From CALNBC01 sp040768925 (GTDB lineage: Bacteria > Bacillota > Clostridia > Christensenellales > CALWSW01), in contig JAXGLZ010000001.1 in the NCBI GenBank assembly GCA_040768925.1, forward strand, positions 744,001 to 808,000: DNA of 64,000 nt. The letters run 5' to 3'. Position numbers and translations under genes: made by a program. The stretch's first letter is position 1; every line of letters starts with the position of its first letter. The notes beneath the pieces are model-generated. The model was not told where the DNA came from and made no database searches. It worked only from the letters and a program-made list of their open reading frames with translations. Shown one piece after another: positions 15,965 to 23,739 of the stretch.

Positions 15965-17320
15965 TCAAACAGGGAAGAATTCGTCGGCAAAATCATAAAG
16001 CTCGCCGATGTCCCAGAGCATGGAGCTCATCAGATAGCGATCGCGCATATCCCGGGAGCAGATGAACGCGTCCCGCACATCCTGGGCGGAAAGGTCCAGC
16101 TCCTCCACCGTCATGGGCATGCCGACGAGCTTCATCGCGTCGTAGAGCTTCCTGTAATCCGGCAGCTCCTCCGTCATGGTTTTGTGGATCTCGTCCCAGC
16201 GGTTGATGATGTTGTTCATGCGGCGCTCATGGTTTTTGGGATCGTTCTTGCCCGCCTTTTTCTCGATGGCGAAGATTTCCGGCGCGGTGTCCCCAAACAC
16301 CCGGCGCACGTTGGCCTCCCAATCCGCCGGATTGAATTCCCTGAGGAATTTTTCCGCCTTTGCGCGGTCCGGCTTGAAGGAAAGGAGCTTGTCGTAAATC
16401 TCGCAGACGAGCAGGGTGGCAACCCCCACCTGGATGCCGTGCAGATCGTAGGGCTTGCCGCGCTCCAGGGCCATCATCTCCCACATGTGGGAGAAGTGGT
16501 GCTCAAGGCCGGACGCGGGGCGGGACATTTCCGCGAAGGACATCGCCATGCCCGCGGCCACCAGGCCTTCGGAGATCGCCTGGATCGCCTCCGGGTCCCG
16601 CTTGGGGATGCCCGGGGCAAAGTCGATGACCCGCCGGGCGGTAGAACGCATGATGTCCGAAACATTGTCGCAGAAGTATTCGCCGGTGACGATGTGGGAA
16701 ATTTTCCATTCGCAGATGGAGAGAAACTTGGCCATAATATCGCCAAAGCCCGCCCAGAGCATGCGCATGGGGGCGTTCTTCAGAATATCGGTATCCAGTA
16801 TGATCGCGGAAGGGAGCTGGGTATAGATCGTGGTCTTGACATTGTTGACCTCCATCGAGGAGGAGTTGGAGGCGTAACCGTCCATAGACGGGGCGGTGCC
16901 CACGATCATGCTGGGCTTTTTGGCCATATAGCCGAAAATCTTGCAGATGTCGTTGATGACGCCGCTGCCGACGCCCAGCAAAAGGTCGCAGGCCGGGTCG
17001 AAATGCATGGCCACGCTGCCAAGCTCGATCTCTTCCGGCCTTGTGCGCTCCTTTCTGGTGGGCAGTATATAAAGCTTGTGCTTTATGTTCGCTTTTTTGA
17101 GGATCTCGACCACCTGTTTGCCCGCGGCCTCAAACGTGTGCTCGTCGCAGACGATGAACGGATAGGAGCAGCCCAGGGTTTCGATGGCTTCCGGCGCCGC
17201 TTGAATCACGCCGCCGCCGACGCGAAGGAATCTGAGATCGATCCTGTGGGTCCTCCCGCATTCGCAGGCAAACCCCTTCGGATCGATCAGCTGATGTATT
17301 GACATCTCGCCGAACTTCAT
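15965..17320 (-). CDS. egsA: sn-glycerol-1-phosphate dehydrogenase (EgsA/AraM family)
   Basis: 451 aa, start ATG 17320 seven bases after GGAGG. It belongs to the iron/zinc alcohol dehydrogenase-like fold. An N-terminal CECGRTHRID motif is typical of AraM proteins; the NAD loop GVGSGVIND is at 116-124, TAPSMDGYASN at 142-152, Asp194 in GFGDIMAK and the histidine-rich EHHFSHMWEM are the metal-site regions. It reduces DHAP to sn-glycerol-1-phosphate with NAD(P)H, or the reverse. In Bacillus this supplies heptaprenylglyceryl lipids; no pcrB-like gene is here. It is the first gene of an operon with a HAD phosphatase, divergent from the FGGY kinase operon. Confidence 0.92.
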   Translation of the reverse strand: MKFGEMSIHQLIDPKGFACECGRTHRIDLRFLRVGGGVIQAAPEAIETLGCSYPFIVCDEHTFEAAGKQVVEILKKANIKHKLYILPTRKERTRPEEIELGSVAMHFDPACDLLLGVGSGVINDICKIFGYMAKKPSMIVGTAPSMDGYASNSSSMEVNNVKTTIYTQLPSAIILDTDILKNAPMRMLWAGFGDIMAKFLSICEWKISHIVTGEYFCDNVSDIMRSTARRVIDFAPGIPKRDPEAIQAISEGLVAAGMAMSFAEMSRPASGLEHHFSHMWEMMALERGKPYDLHGIQVGVATLLVCEIYDKLLSFKPDRAKAEKFLREFNPADWEANVRRVFGDTAPEIFAIEKKAGKNDPKNHERRMNNIINRWDEIHKTMTEELPDYRKLYDAMKLVGMPMTVEELDLSAQDVRDAFICSRDMRDRYLMSSMLWDIGELYDFADEFFPV

Positions 17321-17382
17321 GGTATGACCTCCTAAGACAACCTGATTTCAACAAGGCGGAAATCATGATTTTTATACATAGA

Positions 17383-17411
17383 AGTATATAGAACAATCCA
17401 CAACAACGCAA
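17383..17411 (-). promoter_or_regulatory. egsA promoter
   Basis: Minus strand TTGCGT (17406-17411), 17 bases, TATACT (17383-17388). GAACAAT (17391-17397, + strand) lies inside the spacer. Confidence 0.55.
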
Positions 17412-17526
17412 GATGAATGTGCACCCGATTTTTTCAACTTGTATATATAAGGAGTCTAGTCGTCCCGTTAATAAATCCACAAAGCAACATGAGTTTGTGA
17501 TTTTCATGATAACAAACCAATATCTA

Positions 17527-17555
17527 TTGACCGCATTTATGTTTTCTGCTAAACT
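17527..17555 (+). promoter_or_regulatory. Promoter of the first carbohydrate-kinase operon
   Basis: TTGACC (17527-17532), 17 bases, TAAACT (17550-17555), leaving a leader of about 155 bases. The 396-base gap 17321-17716 is AT-rich compared with its surroundings and holds this promoter, the divergent egsA promoter and a TGCGCC/GGCGCA hairpin near 17652-17669; no gene. Confidence 0.6.
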
Positions 17556-17716
17556 TAAATTATAAGCTGATTGCATATTAATAACTAGAAAAAGAATAAT
17601 TATCCGATTTCCGCGCATCGCCGCGCCGCTCTTTGATTTAAAATTCAATTTGCGCCCTTTTTGGCGCAGGTATCACAGGGGATCAGACCAAAAACGACAA
17701 AATCAGGGAGGATCAC

Positions 17717-19246
17717 ATGGAAAAGAAGTATCTACTTGGATACGACATCGGCACATCCGGAAGCAAGGGCGTCATCATCGACCTGGCGGGGAGCGTCATC
17801 GCTTCCGCCTCGCTCGAACACGACGTGGAAATCCCCCGCCCCGCATGGGCGGAGCAGAACGCGGACATCCTTTATTGGGGTGAATTCCAGACCATCGTCA
17901 ACACCATCGTCAAGAAGGCGAAGATCGATCCCTTAGAAATCGCCGGCATCGGCGTCTCCGGCCTGACGCCGGACGCCATCCCGGTCGACAAGTCCGGCAA
18001 GGCCCTCAGAAACTGCATAATATACATGGACCGCAGGGCCACCGCCGAATGCGAATGGGTGGAGAACGAAGTCGGCAAGGACGGCATCTTCTCCGTGGCC
18101 GGCAACATCGCCGACCCCTATTACGCCGGTTACAAGTGCATGTGGGTCAAGAACAACGAGCCGGAAATCTACCAGAACACCTGGAAGTTCCTGAACTCCC
18201 ACGCATACGTCGTGCTCAAGCTCACCGGTCAGGCCGTTGTGGACAAGGGCGTCGCCGGACTGTTCGCCCCCTTCTACAACAACTACGAGCTGAGGTGGGA
18301 CGAGGAGATGATCCGGCGCTGCGGCATGGATCCCGACAAGTTCCCCAAGGATTACAACGCTGCCGAAGTGGTCGGCTACGTCACCACCGAAGCGGCCGAA
18401 AAGTGCGGACTGGCCCCCGGCATCCCGGTTATCGCGGGCGGCGGCGTGGACGCTTCGGCTTCCGGCCTCAGCACCGGCATGATCAACCCCGGCGAATCCA
18501 CCTGCATGTGCGGCACCACCCACTGCTGGATGATCGTGCTGGATAAGCCCGTGTTCGACCCCGGCTTCATCAACTTCCCCCACCAGGTCCCCGGCACCTG
18601 GCTGGCGCTCGCCGGCCTCGGCAGCTCCGGCGGCGTGGTCAAGTGGTTCCGCGACAACTACGGTTCCGTCGAGCTTGATTATCAGAGCAAGCGCGGCGTC
18701 TCCGCCTATGAACTGCTGAACCTTGAGGCCGAAAGGGTCCCGAAGGGCTCCGACGGCGTGGTCGTCCTGCCGTACTTCATGGGCGAGCGCTCCCCCATCT
18801 GGGATCCCAAGGCCCGCGGCGTGTTCTTCGGCCTGTCCCTGTTCCACACCCGCGCCCATATGTTCCGCGCCATCATCGAAGGCATCGCCTATGCCCTTGA
18901 GCATCACGCGGTGCTGCTGCGCGCCACCGGCATGATGCCCCACCGCGTCACCGTTACCGACGGCGGCGCCGCCTCCAACATCGAGCGCCAGGCCTTTGCG
19001 GACGTTCTCAGGGTGCCGATCGACTACGCTTCCAAGGTTGCGGGCGCGCCCGTGGCGGACGCGTTCCTGGCCGGCGTCGGCGTGGGCATTTACAAGGATT
19101 ACGACGAGATCAAGAAGTGGGTGAACCTCGACATCACCAACGATCCCGATCCTTCCTCTTTCGACCTTTACGCGAAGCTGTATGACGTTTACGTCAAGCT
19201 TTACCTCAACACCAAGCAAGAGATGCACGCTCTGGCGGATCTGTAA
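17717..19246 (+). CDS. FGGY-family carbohydrate kinase (xylulokinase-like)
   Basis: 509 aa, ATG with GGGAGGATCAC. N-terminal ATPase fold: YLLGYDIGTSGSKGVIIDL (phosphate loop 1), VSGLTPDAIPVDKSG, and AGGGVDASASG with catalytic-base Asp245. The C-terminal half has GERSPIWDPKARGVFFGL and VTDGGAASN (adenosine loop), as in xylulokinases. It phosphorylates a ketose or polyol with ATP in the cytoplasm. Substrate choice in FGGY kinases is not readable from these motifs. It is the first gene of the operon kinase, Zn-dehydrogenase, YgbA-like, SDR. Codons are strongly C-ending, which suggests high expression. It is very different from the second FGGY kinase at 24979. Confidence 0.9.
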   Translation: MEKKYLLGYDIGTSGSKGVIIDLAGSVIASASLEHDVEIPRPAWAEQNADILYWGEFQTIVNTIVKKAKIDPLEIAGIGVSGLTPDAIPVDKSGKALRNCIIYMDRRATAECEWVENEVGKDGIFSVAGNIADPYYAGYKCMWVKNNEPEIYQNTWKFLNSHAYVVLKLTGQAVVDKGVAGLFAPFYNNYELRWDEEMIRRCGMDPDKFPKDYNAAEVVGYVTTEAAEKCGLAPGIPVIAGGGVDASASGLSTGMINPGESTCMCGTTHCWMIVLDKPVFDPGFINFPHQVPGTWLALAGLGSSGGVVKWFRDNYGSVELDYQSKRGVSAYELLNLEAERVPKGSDGVVVLPYFMGERSPIWDPKARGVFFGLSLFHTRAHMFRAIIEGIAYALEHHAVLLRATGMMPHRVTVTDGGAASNIERQAFADVLRVPIDYASKVAGAPVADAFLAGVGVGIYKDYDEIKKWVNLDITNDPDPSSFDLYAKLYDVYVKLYLNTKQEMHALADL

Positions 19247-19278
19247 GCCGGATACTGCATACGCTAAATAACGCCGAC

Positions 19279-19308
19279 GCGGCGGGCCGGCTTTTGCCGG
19301 CCCGCCGC
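19279..19308 (+). other. Strong intercistronic hairpin
   Basis: A perfect 13-base GC stem (19279-19291 with 19296-19308) and a TTTT loop, without a following T run. Likely an mRNA stability or partial-attenuation element between kinase and dehydrogenase. Confidence 0.6.
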
Positions 19309-19343
19309 AAGGCGCGAAATTCATCGCCAAGGAGAAAACAAAA

Positions 19344-20393
19344 ATGAAAGCATTGCGTCTTTATGGGCCGGACGACCTGCGCCTGGACGAGGTCGAAAAG
19401 CCAACCGCCCCTAGGGGAGGAATGGTTCTTAAGGTTGACGCCTGCGCCATCTGCGGGAGCGACCTCAGGAACGTCAAGGCCGGCGGCTCCGCCCATAAAA
19501 TGAAGATGCCCGCGATACTCGGCCACGAGTTCTCCGGCACCATCGTCGAACTGGGGGAAGGCGTTACGGATTACGAAATCGGCCAGAAGGTCGTCAGCTC
19601 CGCGATCATCCCCTGCGGCAACTGCCGCTATTGCCTGAGGGGGCTTCAGAACCTCTGCGTGGACAAGAACGCCATCAGCTACATCGTTCCCGGCGCCTTC
19701 GCCGAATACGTGATGCTGCCCGCGCTCCATGTCGCCAACGGCGGCGTCCACCGCGTTCCGGACGGATTCACCACCCAGGATGTCTGCATTACCGAGCCCT
19801 GCTCCTGCGCGCTGAACGGCCAGGAAATTTCCAAGGTCGGCCTTGGCGATGTCGTCTGCGTCATCGGCGCCGGTCCTTTGGGCATCATCCACTGCCTGAT
19901 CGCGAAGTGCCTGGGCGCGAGCAAGGTCATTTCGGTGGACATTATGCAAAACCGCGTGGACCAGGCCGCGTCCTTCCCGGAAATTGACGTTGCAATCAAC
20001 AGCAGAACAGAGGATCTCAAGGCGGTCGTCGACCGCGAGACCGACGGTTACGGCTGCGACGTCGTCATCGTTGCCAGCCCTTCCGGCAAAGCCCAGGAGC
20101 AGGCGATCGACATCGCCGGCCGCCGCGGCCGCGTCAACTTCTTTGGCGGCCTGCCCAAGGGTTCCCCGCCCGTTTCGGTGGACAGCAACGTTGTGCATTA
20201 TAAAGAAATCTACATTCAGGGCACCAGCGATTCCAGCAACCACCATATGGACATGGTGCTCAGCATGTTCAAATGCGGCCAGTTGGACCCCCGCCGCATC
20301 ATCACCCACCGCTACCCGCTCTCTCAGTTCAAGGAAGCCTTTGAAATGGCCCAGAGCGGCGACGCCCTGAAGGTTATTATTTATCCCGATTGA
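19344..20393 (+). CDS. Zinc-dependent medium-chain dehydrogenase (sorbitol/threonine dehydrogenase type)
   Basis: 349 aa, ATG after AAGGAGAAAACAAAA. Catalytic zinc site: CAICGSDLR and GHEFSGTI. Structural zinc site: CGNCRYCLRGLQNLC, giving the four expected cysteines. NAD-binding Rossmann motif VIGAGPLGIIHC, then VISVDIMQNR with an acidic residue that favours NAD over NADP. It most likely oxidises a secondary alcohol of a polyol or sugar to a ketone. It follows the FGGY kinase, so oxidation and phosphorylation of the same compound is the natural reading. The exact substrate is unknown. A large imperfect GC hairpin (about 20429-20463) follows the gene. Confidence 0.92.
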   Translation: MKALRLYGPDDLRLDEVEKPTAPRGGMVLKVDACAICGSDLRNVKAGGSAHKMKMPAILGHEFSGTIVELGEGVTDYEIGQKVVSSAIIPCGNCRYCLRGLQNLCVDKNAISYIVPGAFAEYVMLPALHVANGGVHRVPDGFTTQDVCITEPCSCALNGQEISKVGLGDVVCVIGAGPLGIIHCLIAKCLGASKVISVDIMQNRVDQAASFPEIDVAINSRTEDLKAVVDRETDGYGCDVVIVASPSGKAQEQAIDIAGRRGRVNFFGGLPKGSPPVSVDSNVVHYKEIYIQGTSDSSNHHMDMVLSMFKCGQLDPRRIITHRYPLSQFKEAFEMAQSGDALKVIIYPD

Positions 20394-20580
20394 TCGCTGT
20401 CGGCGAACTGACGCGAACCCGCCGGCCCGGCCAGCCCGCTTAAAAAATGGGTGGGCCGGGCCGTCGTGCATACCGGGCAATACGGCCGGCCGCTTTGCCC
20501 GTATGCAAGCCCGAGCCGCGCATCTGTGTGCGGCGAAAGACGCGATAATGATTCGATCCCCAAAGGACAGGAGAGGCAAT

Positions 20581-20880
20581 ATGGCGGCAAGCAGGATCGA
20601 ATCTGAGAAAAAAACAGTCGGCAGGATGATCTCAATCTATTGCAAAGGGCATAAGCATGGCGGCACTTTGTGCGGCGAATGCCGCGAACTCATGGAATAC
20701 GCGCACAAAAGGCTGGATTCGTGCAAATTCGGGGAGGATAAAGCCTTCTGCTCGAAATGCGCCGTGCATTGCTATCAGCCCGGGATGCGGGAGCGCATTA
20801 AAAAAGTGATGAAATATGCCGGGCCGAGAATGCTGCTCTATCATCCTGTGATGGCGATCAAGCACTTTCTGGAAAAGTAG
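20581..20880 (+). CDS. YgbA-like protein (nitrous oxide-stimulated promoter family)
   Basis: 99 aa from ATG 20581 behind AGGAGAGGCAAT. The family is recognised by its cysteine pattern and short length: ISIYCKGHKH, LCGECRELMEYAHKRLDSC, FCSKCAVHCYQPGMRERIKKVMKYAGPRML and ending HPVMAIKHFLEK. Members such as E. coli YgbA are small cytoplasmic proteins linked to nitrosative stress; the cysteines suggest a bound metal or Fe-S centre. No mechanism is settled. It is placed between a sugar dehydrogenase and an SDR with only 10 bases to the latter, so it is in the operon. That setting is odd for this family. Confidence 0.85.
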   Translation: MAASRIESEKKTVGRMISIYCKGHKHGGTLCGECRELMEYAHKRLDSCKFGEDKAFCSKCAVHCYQPGMRERIKKVMKYAGPRMLLYHPVMAIKHFLEK

Positions 20881-20890
20881 GAGGAGAAAA

Positions 20891-21655
20891 ATGGATCTTG
20901 AATTGAAAGGCAAAGTGGCGGTGGTTGTCGGGGGCTCTTCGAACATCGGCAGGGCCTGCGCCGTAAAGCTGGTTGAAGAGGGGGCGAAGGTCGTCGTCAA
21001 TTATTCCAGCAACGACGCAAAGGCGAACATAACCCTGGAGAAAATGCGCGCGGCAGGGGACCCGGAGCATTCCTGCATATTCAAATGCGATATCGCGAGC
21101 GAGAGCGGCGTGGACGCGCTGTTTCGCTTTACGGTGGAAAAATACGGCACTGTGGATATTCTGATCTTTTCCGCGATGCATTACCCCACGAATATGATCG
21201 TGGACATTCCCTACGACGAATGGCGAAGGACCATGGCCGTGAATATCGACGGCATGTTCCTGACCAACAAATGGCTGGCGCGGTTCTGGCTGGAACACAA
21301 AAAGCCGGGCCGGATCGTCAACTTCGCTTCCCAGGCCGCCTATAACGGCTCCACCACCCACCACGCCCATTACGCCGCGTCTAAGGGCGCGGTGGTCGCC
21401 TTCAGCAAATCCATGGCCAGGGAGCTTGGCAAATACGGCATCATCACCAACTGCGTCGCCCCTGGGATGACCGCGGTCGTCGGCGAAGGGCTGATCGACG
21501 AAACGGGCGCCGAGTATTACAAAAGCCGCATTCCCATGGGCCGCATCGGCACGCCGGAGGAAATGGCGGATATCGTCGCTTTTTTGGCGTCGCCCAAGAA
21601 CAGCTATATGCTGGGCGCCTGCGTGGACGTCAACGGCGGCATGCTGATGAGATAA
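20891..21655 (+). CDS. SDR-family oxidoreductase, paralog 1
   Basis: 254 aa, ATG seven bases after AGGAGG. Classical short-chain dehydrogenase: cofactor loop VVGGSSNIGRAC at about 12-23, NVxG-type region replaced by ILIFSAM, catalytic Ser in NFASQAA, and Y-x3-K in HYAASKG, then VAPGM. The C-terminus LGACVDVNGGML is FabG-like. It is probably an NAD(P)-dependent polyol or ketose dehydrogenase. A clear paralog lies at 22875; the two agree over the whole length, by eye in more than half of positions. The ILIFSAM replacement for the usual Asn-Asn-Ala-Gly is shared by both. It ends the first operon. Confidence 0.9.
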   Translation: MDLELKGKVAVVVGGSSNIGRACAVKLVEEGAKVVVNYSSNDAKANITLEKMRAAGDPEHSCIFKCDIASESGVDALFRFTVEKYGTVDILIFSAMHYPTNMIVDIPYDEWRRTMAVNIDGMFLTNKWLARFWLEHKKPGRIVNFASQAAYNGSTTHHAHYAASKGAVVAFSKSMARELGKYGIITNCVAPGMTAVVGEGLIDETGAEYYKSRIPMGRIGTPEEMADIVAFLASPKNSYMLGACVDVNGGMLMR

Positions 21656-21689
21656 GGGCAGAAAGGCCGCGCGGGGCGTCAAAGCGGCC

Positions 21690-21858
21690 CGCGCGCCGCT
21701 TCGCCGGTTGGTTTTTAAGGCCGTCTGCGCAGCCGGCGTCAAACCTTGATGAAATGCCGGGATCTGTGATTCCGGCGAGGGTAATTCGGTCAAAAGCGGC
21801 CGAATTAGTATGGAAGCTTACATGTAAAGCTCGGGGGCTTCGGCCCTTGAAGCCCCGG
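21690..21858 (-). repeat. Dispersed intergenic repeat, copy 2
   Basis: Module A is present in inverted orientation (21727-21770; CATTTCATCAAGG on the minus strand) and module D at 21828-21858 (TCGGGGGCTTCGGCCC on the + strand). A CGCTTCGCCGGTTGGTTTTT-like piece near 21696-21716 matches the copy at 63.9 kb. Confidence 0.6.
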
Positions 21859-21984
21859 TGCAGGGTTTTTCGGCAGTCTGAACGGCTGAAAGGCCGCCGT
21901 TTAAGACCCCGGCCCGAAAATCAGCGCGCCGAATCCAAAAGCCCGGCAGCGGTTCCGCCGGGCTTTTCCCGATTCTTCTGCCGA

Positions 21985-22303
21985 TGCGATGCGTTCGGGA
22001 TGAACGTCTCGACGATGCGGGCGGCGCCGTTGCCGGCGTTCAAAAGTGCGGCAAATCCGCCGCGGCTTCGGGGACGCTGTTCCCGTTGCCTCATGAAGAC
22101 GCCCAGACCCGCCATTTTGATCATGCCCGAAGTCCGGCTGTCCCCCCGTGGACAATCTCCTCCGAAAGAGGGATCGTGAACAGTTTTGCGATCCGCGCCA
22201 TTGCGTTTTCGGCGGCGCGGATCGCGGCCGGGGTTTTGTCCGCAATCCTTTGTCCGCTGCCGGCAAGGGTTCCGTCAGCGCATGGTGCGGTCATTTTGCA
22301 CAT
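21985..22303 (-). pseudogene. Decayed Cof-type HAD hydrolase
   Basis: A GGGAGG ribosome site and ATG at 22303 start a frame MCKMTAPCADGTL, which aligns without gaps to the Cof-family opening MIKLIALDLDGTL. The nucleophile Asp has become Cys. QRIADKTPAAIRAAE follows, then nearly all the middle of the protein is missing. The reading resumes at RIAKLFTIPLSEEIVHGG and, after a frame change, GDSRTSGMIKMAGLGV (motif IV), then a second shift to the ending ARIVETFI. About 100 codons remain of an expected 270, spread over at least two frames. I infer a dead sugar-phosphate phosphatase. It sits between the two SDR paralogs. Confidence 0.75.
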
Positions 22304-22683
22304 TTATACCTCCCGAATTCAACACTATGCATGCCAAGCAACAAGCCAAAATCAAACGGCGCCCTTTGCGCATTGGTTTAAAAGGGCGCGGACCCGTTGT
22401 ATGCTCCGGCGCCGCCGCAGGGCAATTTATGAATAAATATTCATCATGATCCAAATATATCCATAAGTTGGCAAAAAGAGTGCGTTCCGCCCGCTGAACG
22501 CCCCACAAACCATGCGATCATGCGCGGGCGCAAGCATCGCCCCCATAAGTCGAAACTTCGCTAAAAATATCGCAAAACAGGGCAATCCGCGGCACGGGCC
22601 GCGGCCGAGACATCTGATGAGGTCATATCCCCTTCACAAAGTCCGGATTCAGTGCGCGGAAGGTATTTTTGTATTATGACGTA
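22304..22683. other. Gene-free stretch upstream of the second operon
   Basis: About 380 bases between the pseudogene start and the promoter at 22684. No gene, terminator or repeat recognised. Confidence 0.5.
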
Positions 22684-22712
22684 TTGACACATGGCGGAAG
22701 CGACGCTATACT
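22684..22712 (+). promoter_or_regulatory. Strong promoter of the second sugar/polyol operon
   Basis: Consensus TTGACA (22684-22689), 17 bases, TATACT (22707-22712), with a near-palindrome TGTTTGCGAACA (22714-22725) at the expected transcription start, a likely operator. The leader to the SDR start is about 155 bases. Confidence 0.75.
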
Positions 22713-22874
22713 ATGTTTGCGAACAATAGCTATTTGGTTATTTTATCTTCCGATTATTACATTTTTTTGTGCAAAACACACATGTTTGCCATAAAGGACT
22801 GTGCATAAAACACATATGATTTTATAAAAATACAGGATGCGTCCGTTTGCCGCGGGCGCGGAAAAGAGGAGAAG

Positions 22875-23633
22875 ATGGATCTCGGTCTCAAAGGGAAAGT
22901 GGCCGTTGTGGTCGGCGGCTCCAGCAATATCGGGCGCGCGTGCAGCCTGAGGCTGGTGGAAGAGGGCGCGAACGTCGTCATCGCCTATTCCAGCAACGAC
23001 GAAAAAGCCAGGGCCAGCCTGGCGGATATGACCGCCGCGGGCGGCGAGGGCTGCGCTTATTCTTTCAGGTGCGACGCCAGCAGGGAAGACGAAGTCGATT
23101 CCCTTTTCAAATTCGCCATCGAAAAATTCGGCGCCGTCGATATCCTGATTTATTCCGCGATGCTCTGGCCCACCAACAAGGTGATCGATATCCCCCTGGA
23201 CGAATGGAACCGCACAATGGAGATCAACCTTACCGGCGTTTTCCTGACCAACCGCTGGCTCTGCAATTACTGGATCGACAACAACAAGCCCGGCAGGATC
23301 ATGAACTTCTCTTCCCAGGCCGCGTTCAAGGGCTCCACCACCTTCCACGCCCATTATGCCGCGGCAAAGGCCGGCGTGGTCGCCTTCACCGTTTCCCTGG
23401 CAAAAGAGGTGGCCAAACACAATATTCTCGTCAATTCCGCCGCTCCCGGCATGACCGTTTCCCCCGGCTTCCTCACAGAAGAACAAACCGAATATTACAA
23501 GACCCGCATTCCGATCGGCCGCTGCGGAACCTCAGCCGAGATGGCGGATATCATCACCTTCCTCGTTTCGCCCAGGAACTCGTATATGCTGGGCGCCTGC
23601 GTGGATGTCAGCGGCGGCATGCTCTGCCGTTAA
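22875..23633 (+). CDS. SDR-family oxidoreductase, paralog 2
   Basis: 252 aa, ATG after GAGGAGAAG. Same architecture as the SDR at 20891: VVGGSSNIGRAC, ILIYSAM, NFSSQAAFKGST with the catalytic Ser, HYAAAKAG with Tyr and Lys, and LGACVDVSGGML at the end. Differences cluster in the substrate loop after the active site (AAPGMTVSPGFLTEEQ here; VAPGMTAVVGEGLIDE there), so the two probably act on different but related compounds. It heads the second operon (SDR, hydroxyacid dehydrogenase, FGGY kinase, hydroxyacid dehydrogenase, aldolase), driven by the promoter at 22684. Confidence 0.9.
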   Translation: MDLGLKGKVAVVVGGSSNIGRACSLRLVEEGANVVIAYSSNDEKARASLADMTAAGGEGCAYSFRCDASREDEVDSLFKFAIEKFGAVDILIYSAMLWPTNKVIDIPLDEWNRTMEINLTGVFLTNRWLCNYWIDNNKPGRIMNFSSQAAFKGSTTFHAHYAAAKAGVVAFTVSLAKEVAKHNILVNSAAPGMTVSPGFLTEEQTEYYKTRIPIGRCGTSAEMADIITFLVSPRNSYMLGACVDVSGGMLCR

Positions 23634-23739
23634 AGAGCGGGCAAAATCCCTGTGCGTTGCGCCGTTATTCAGCGCCTGGCCTGTTCCGGCGCCGAAACGG
23701 GCGATAAAATCATTCAATGACGAAAGGCGACAGCAAATC

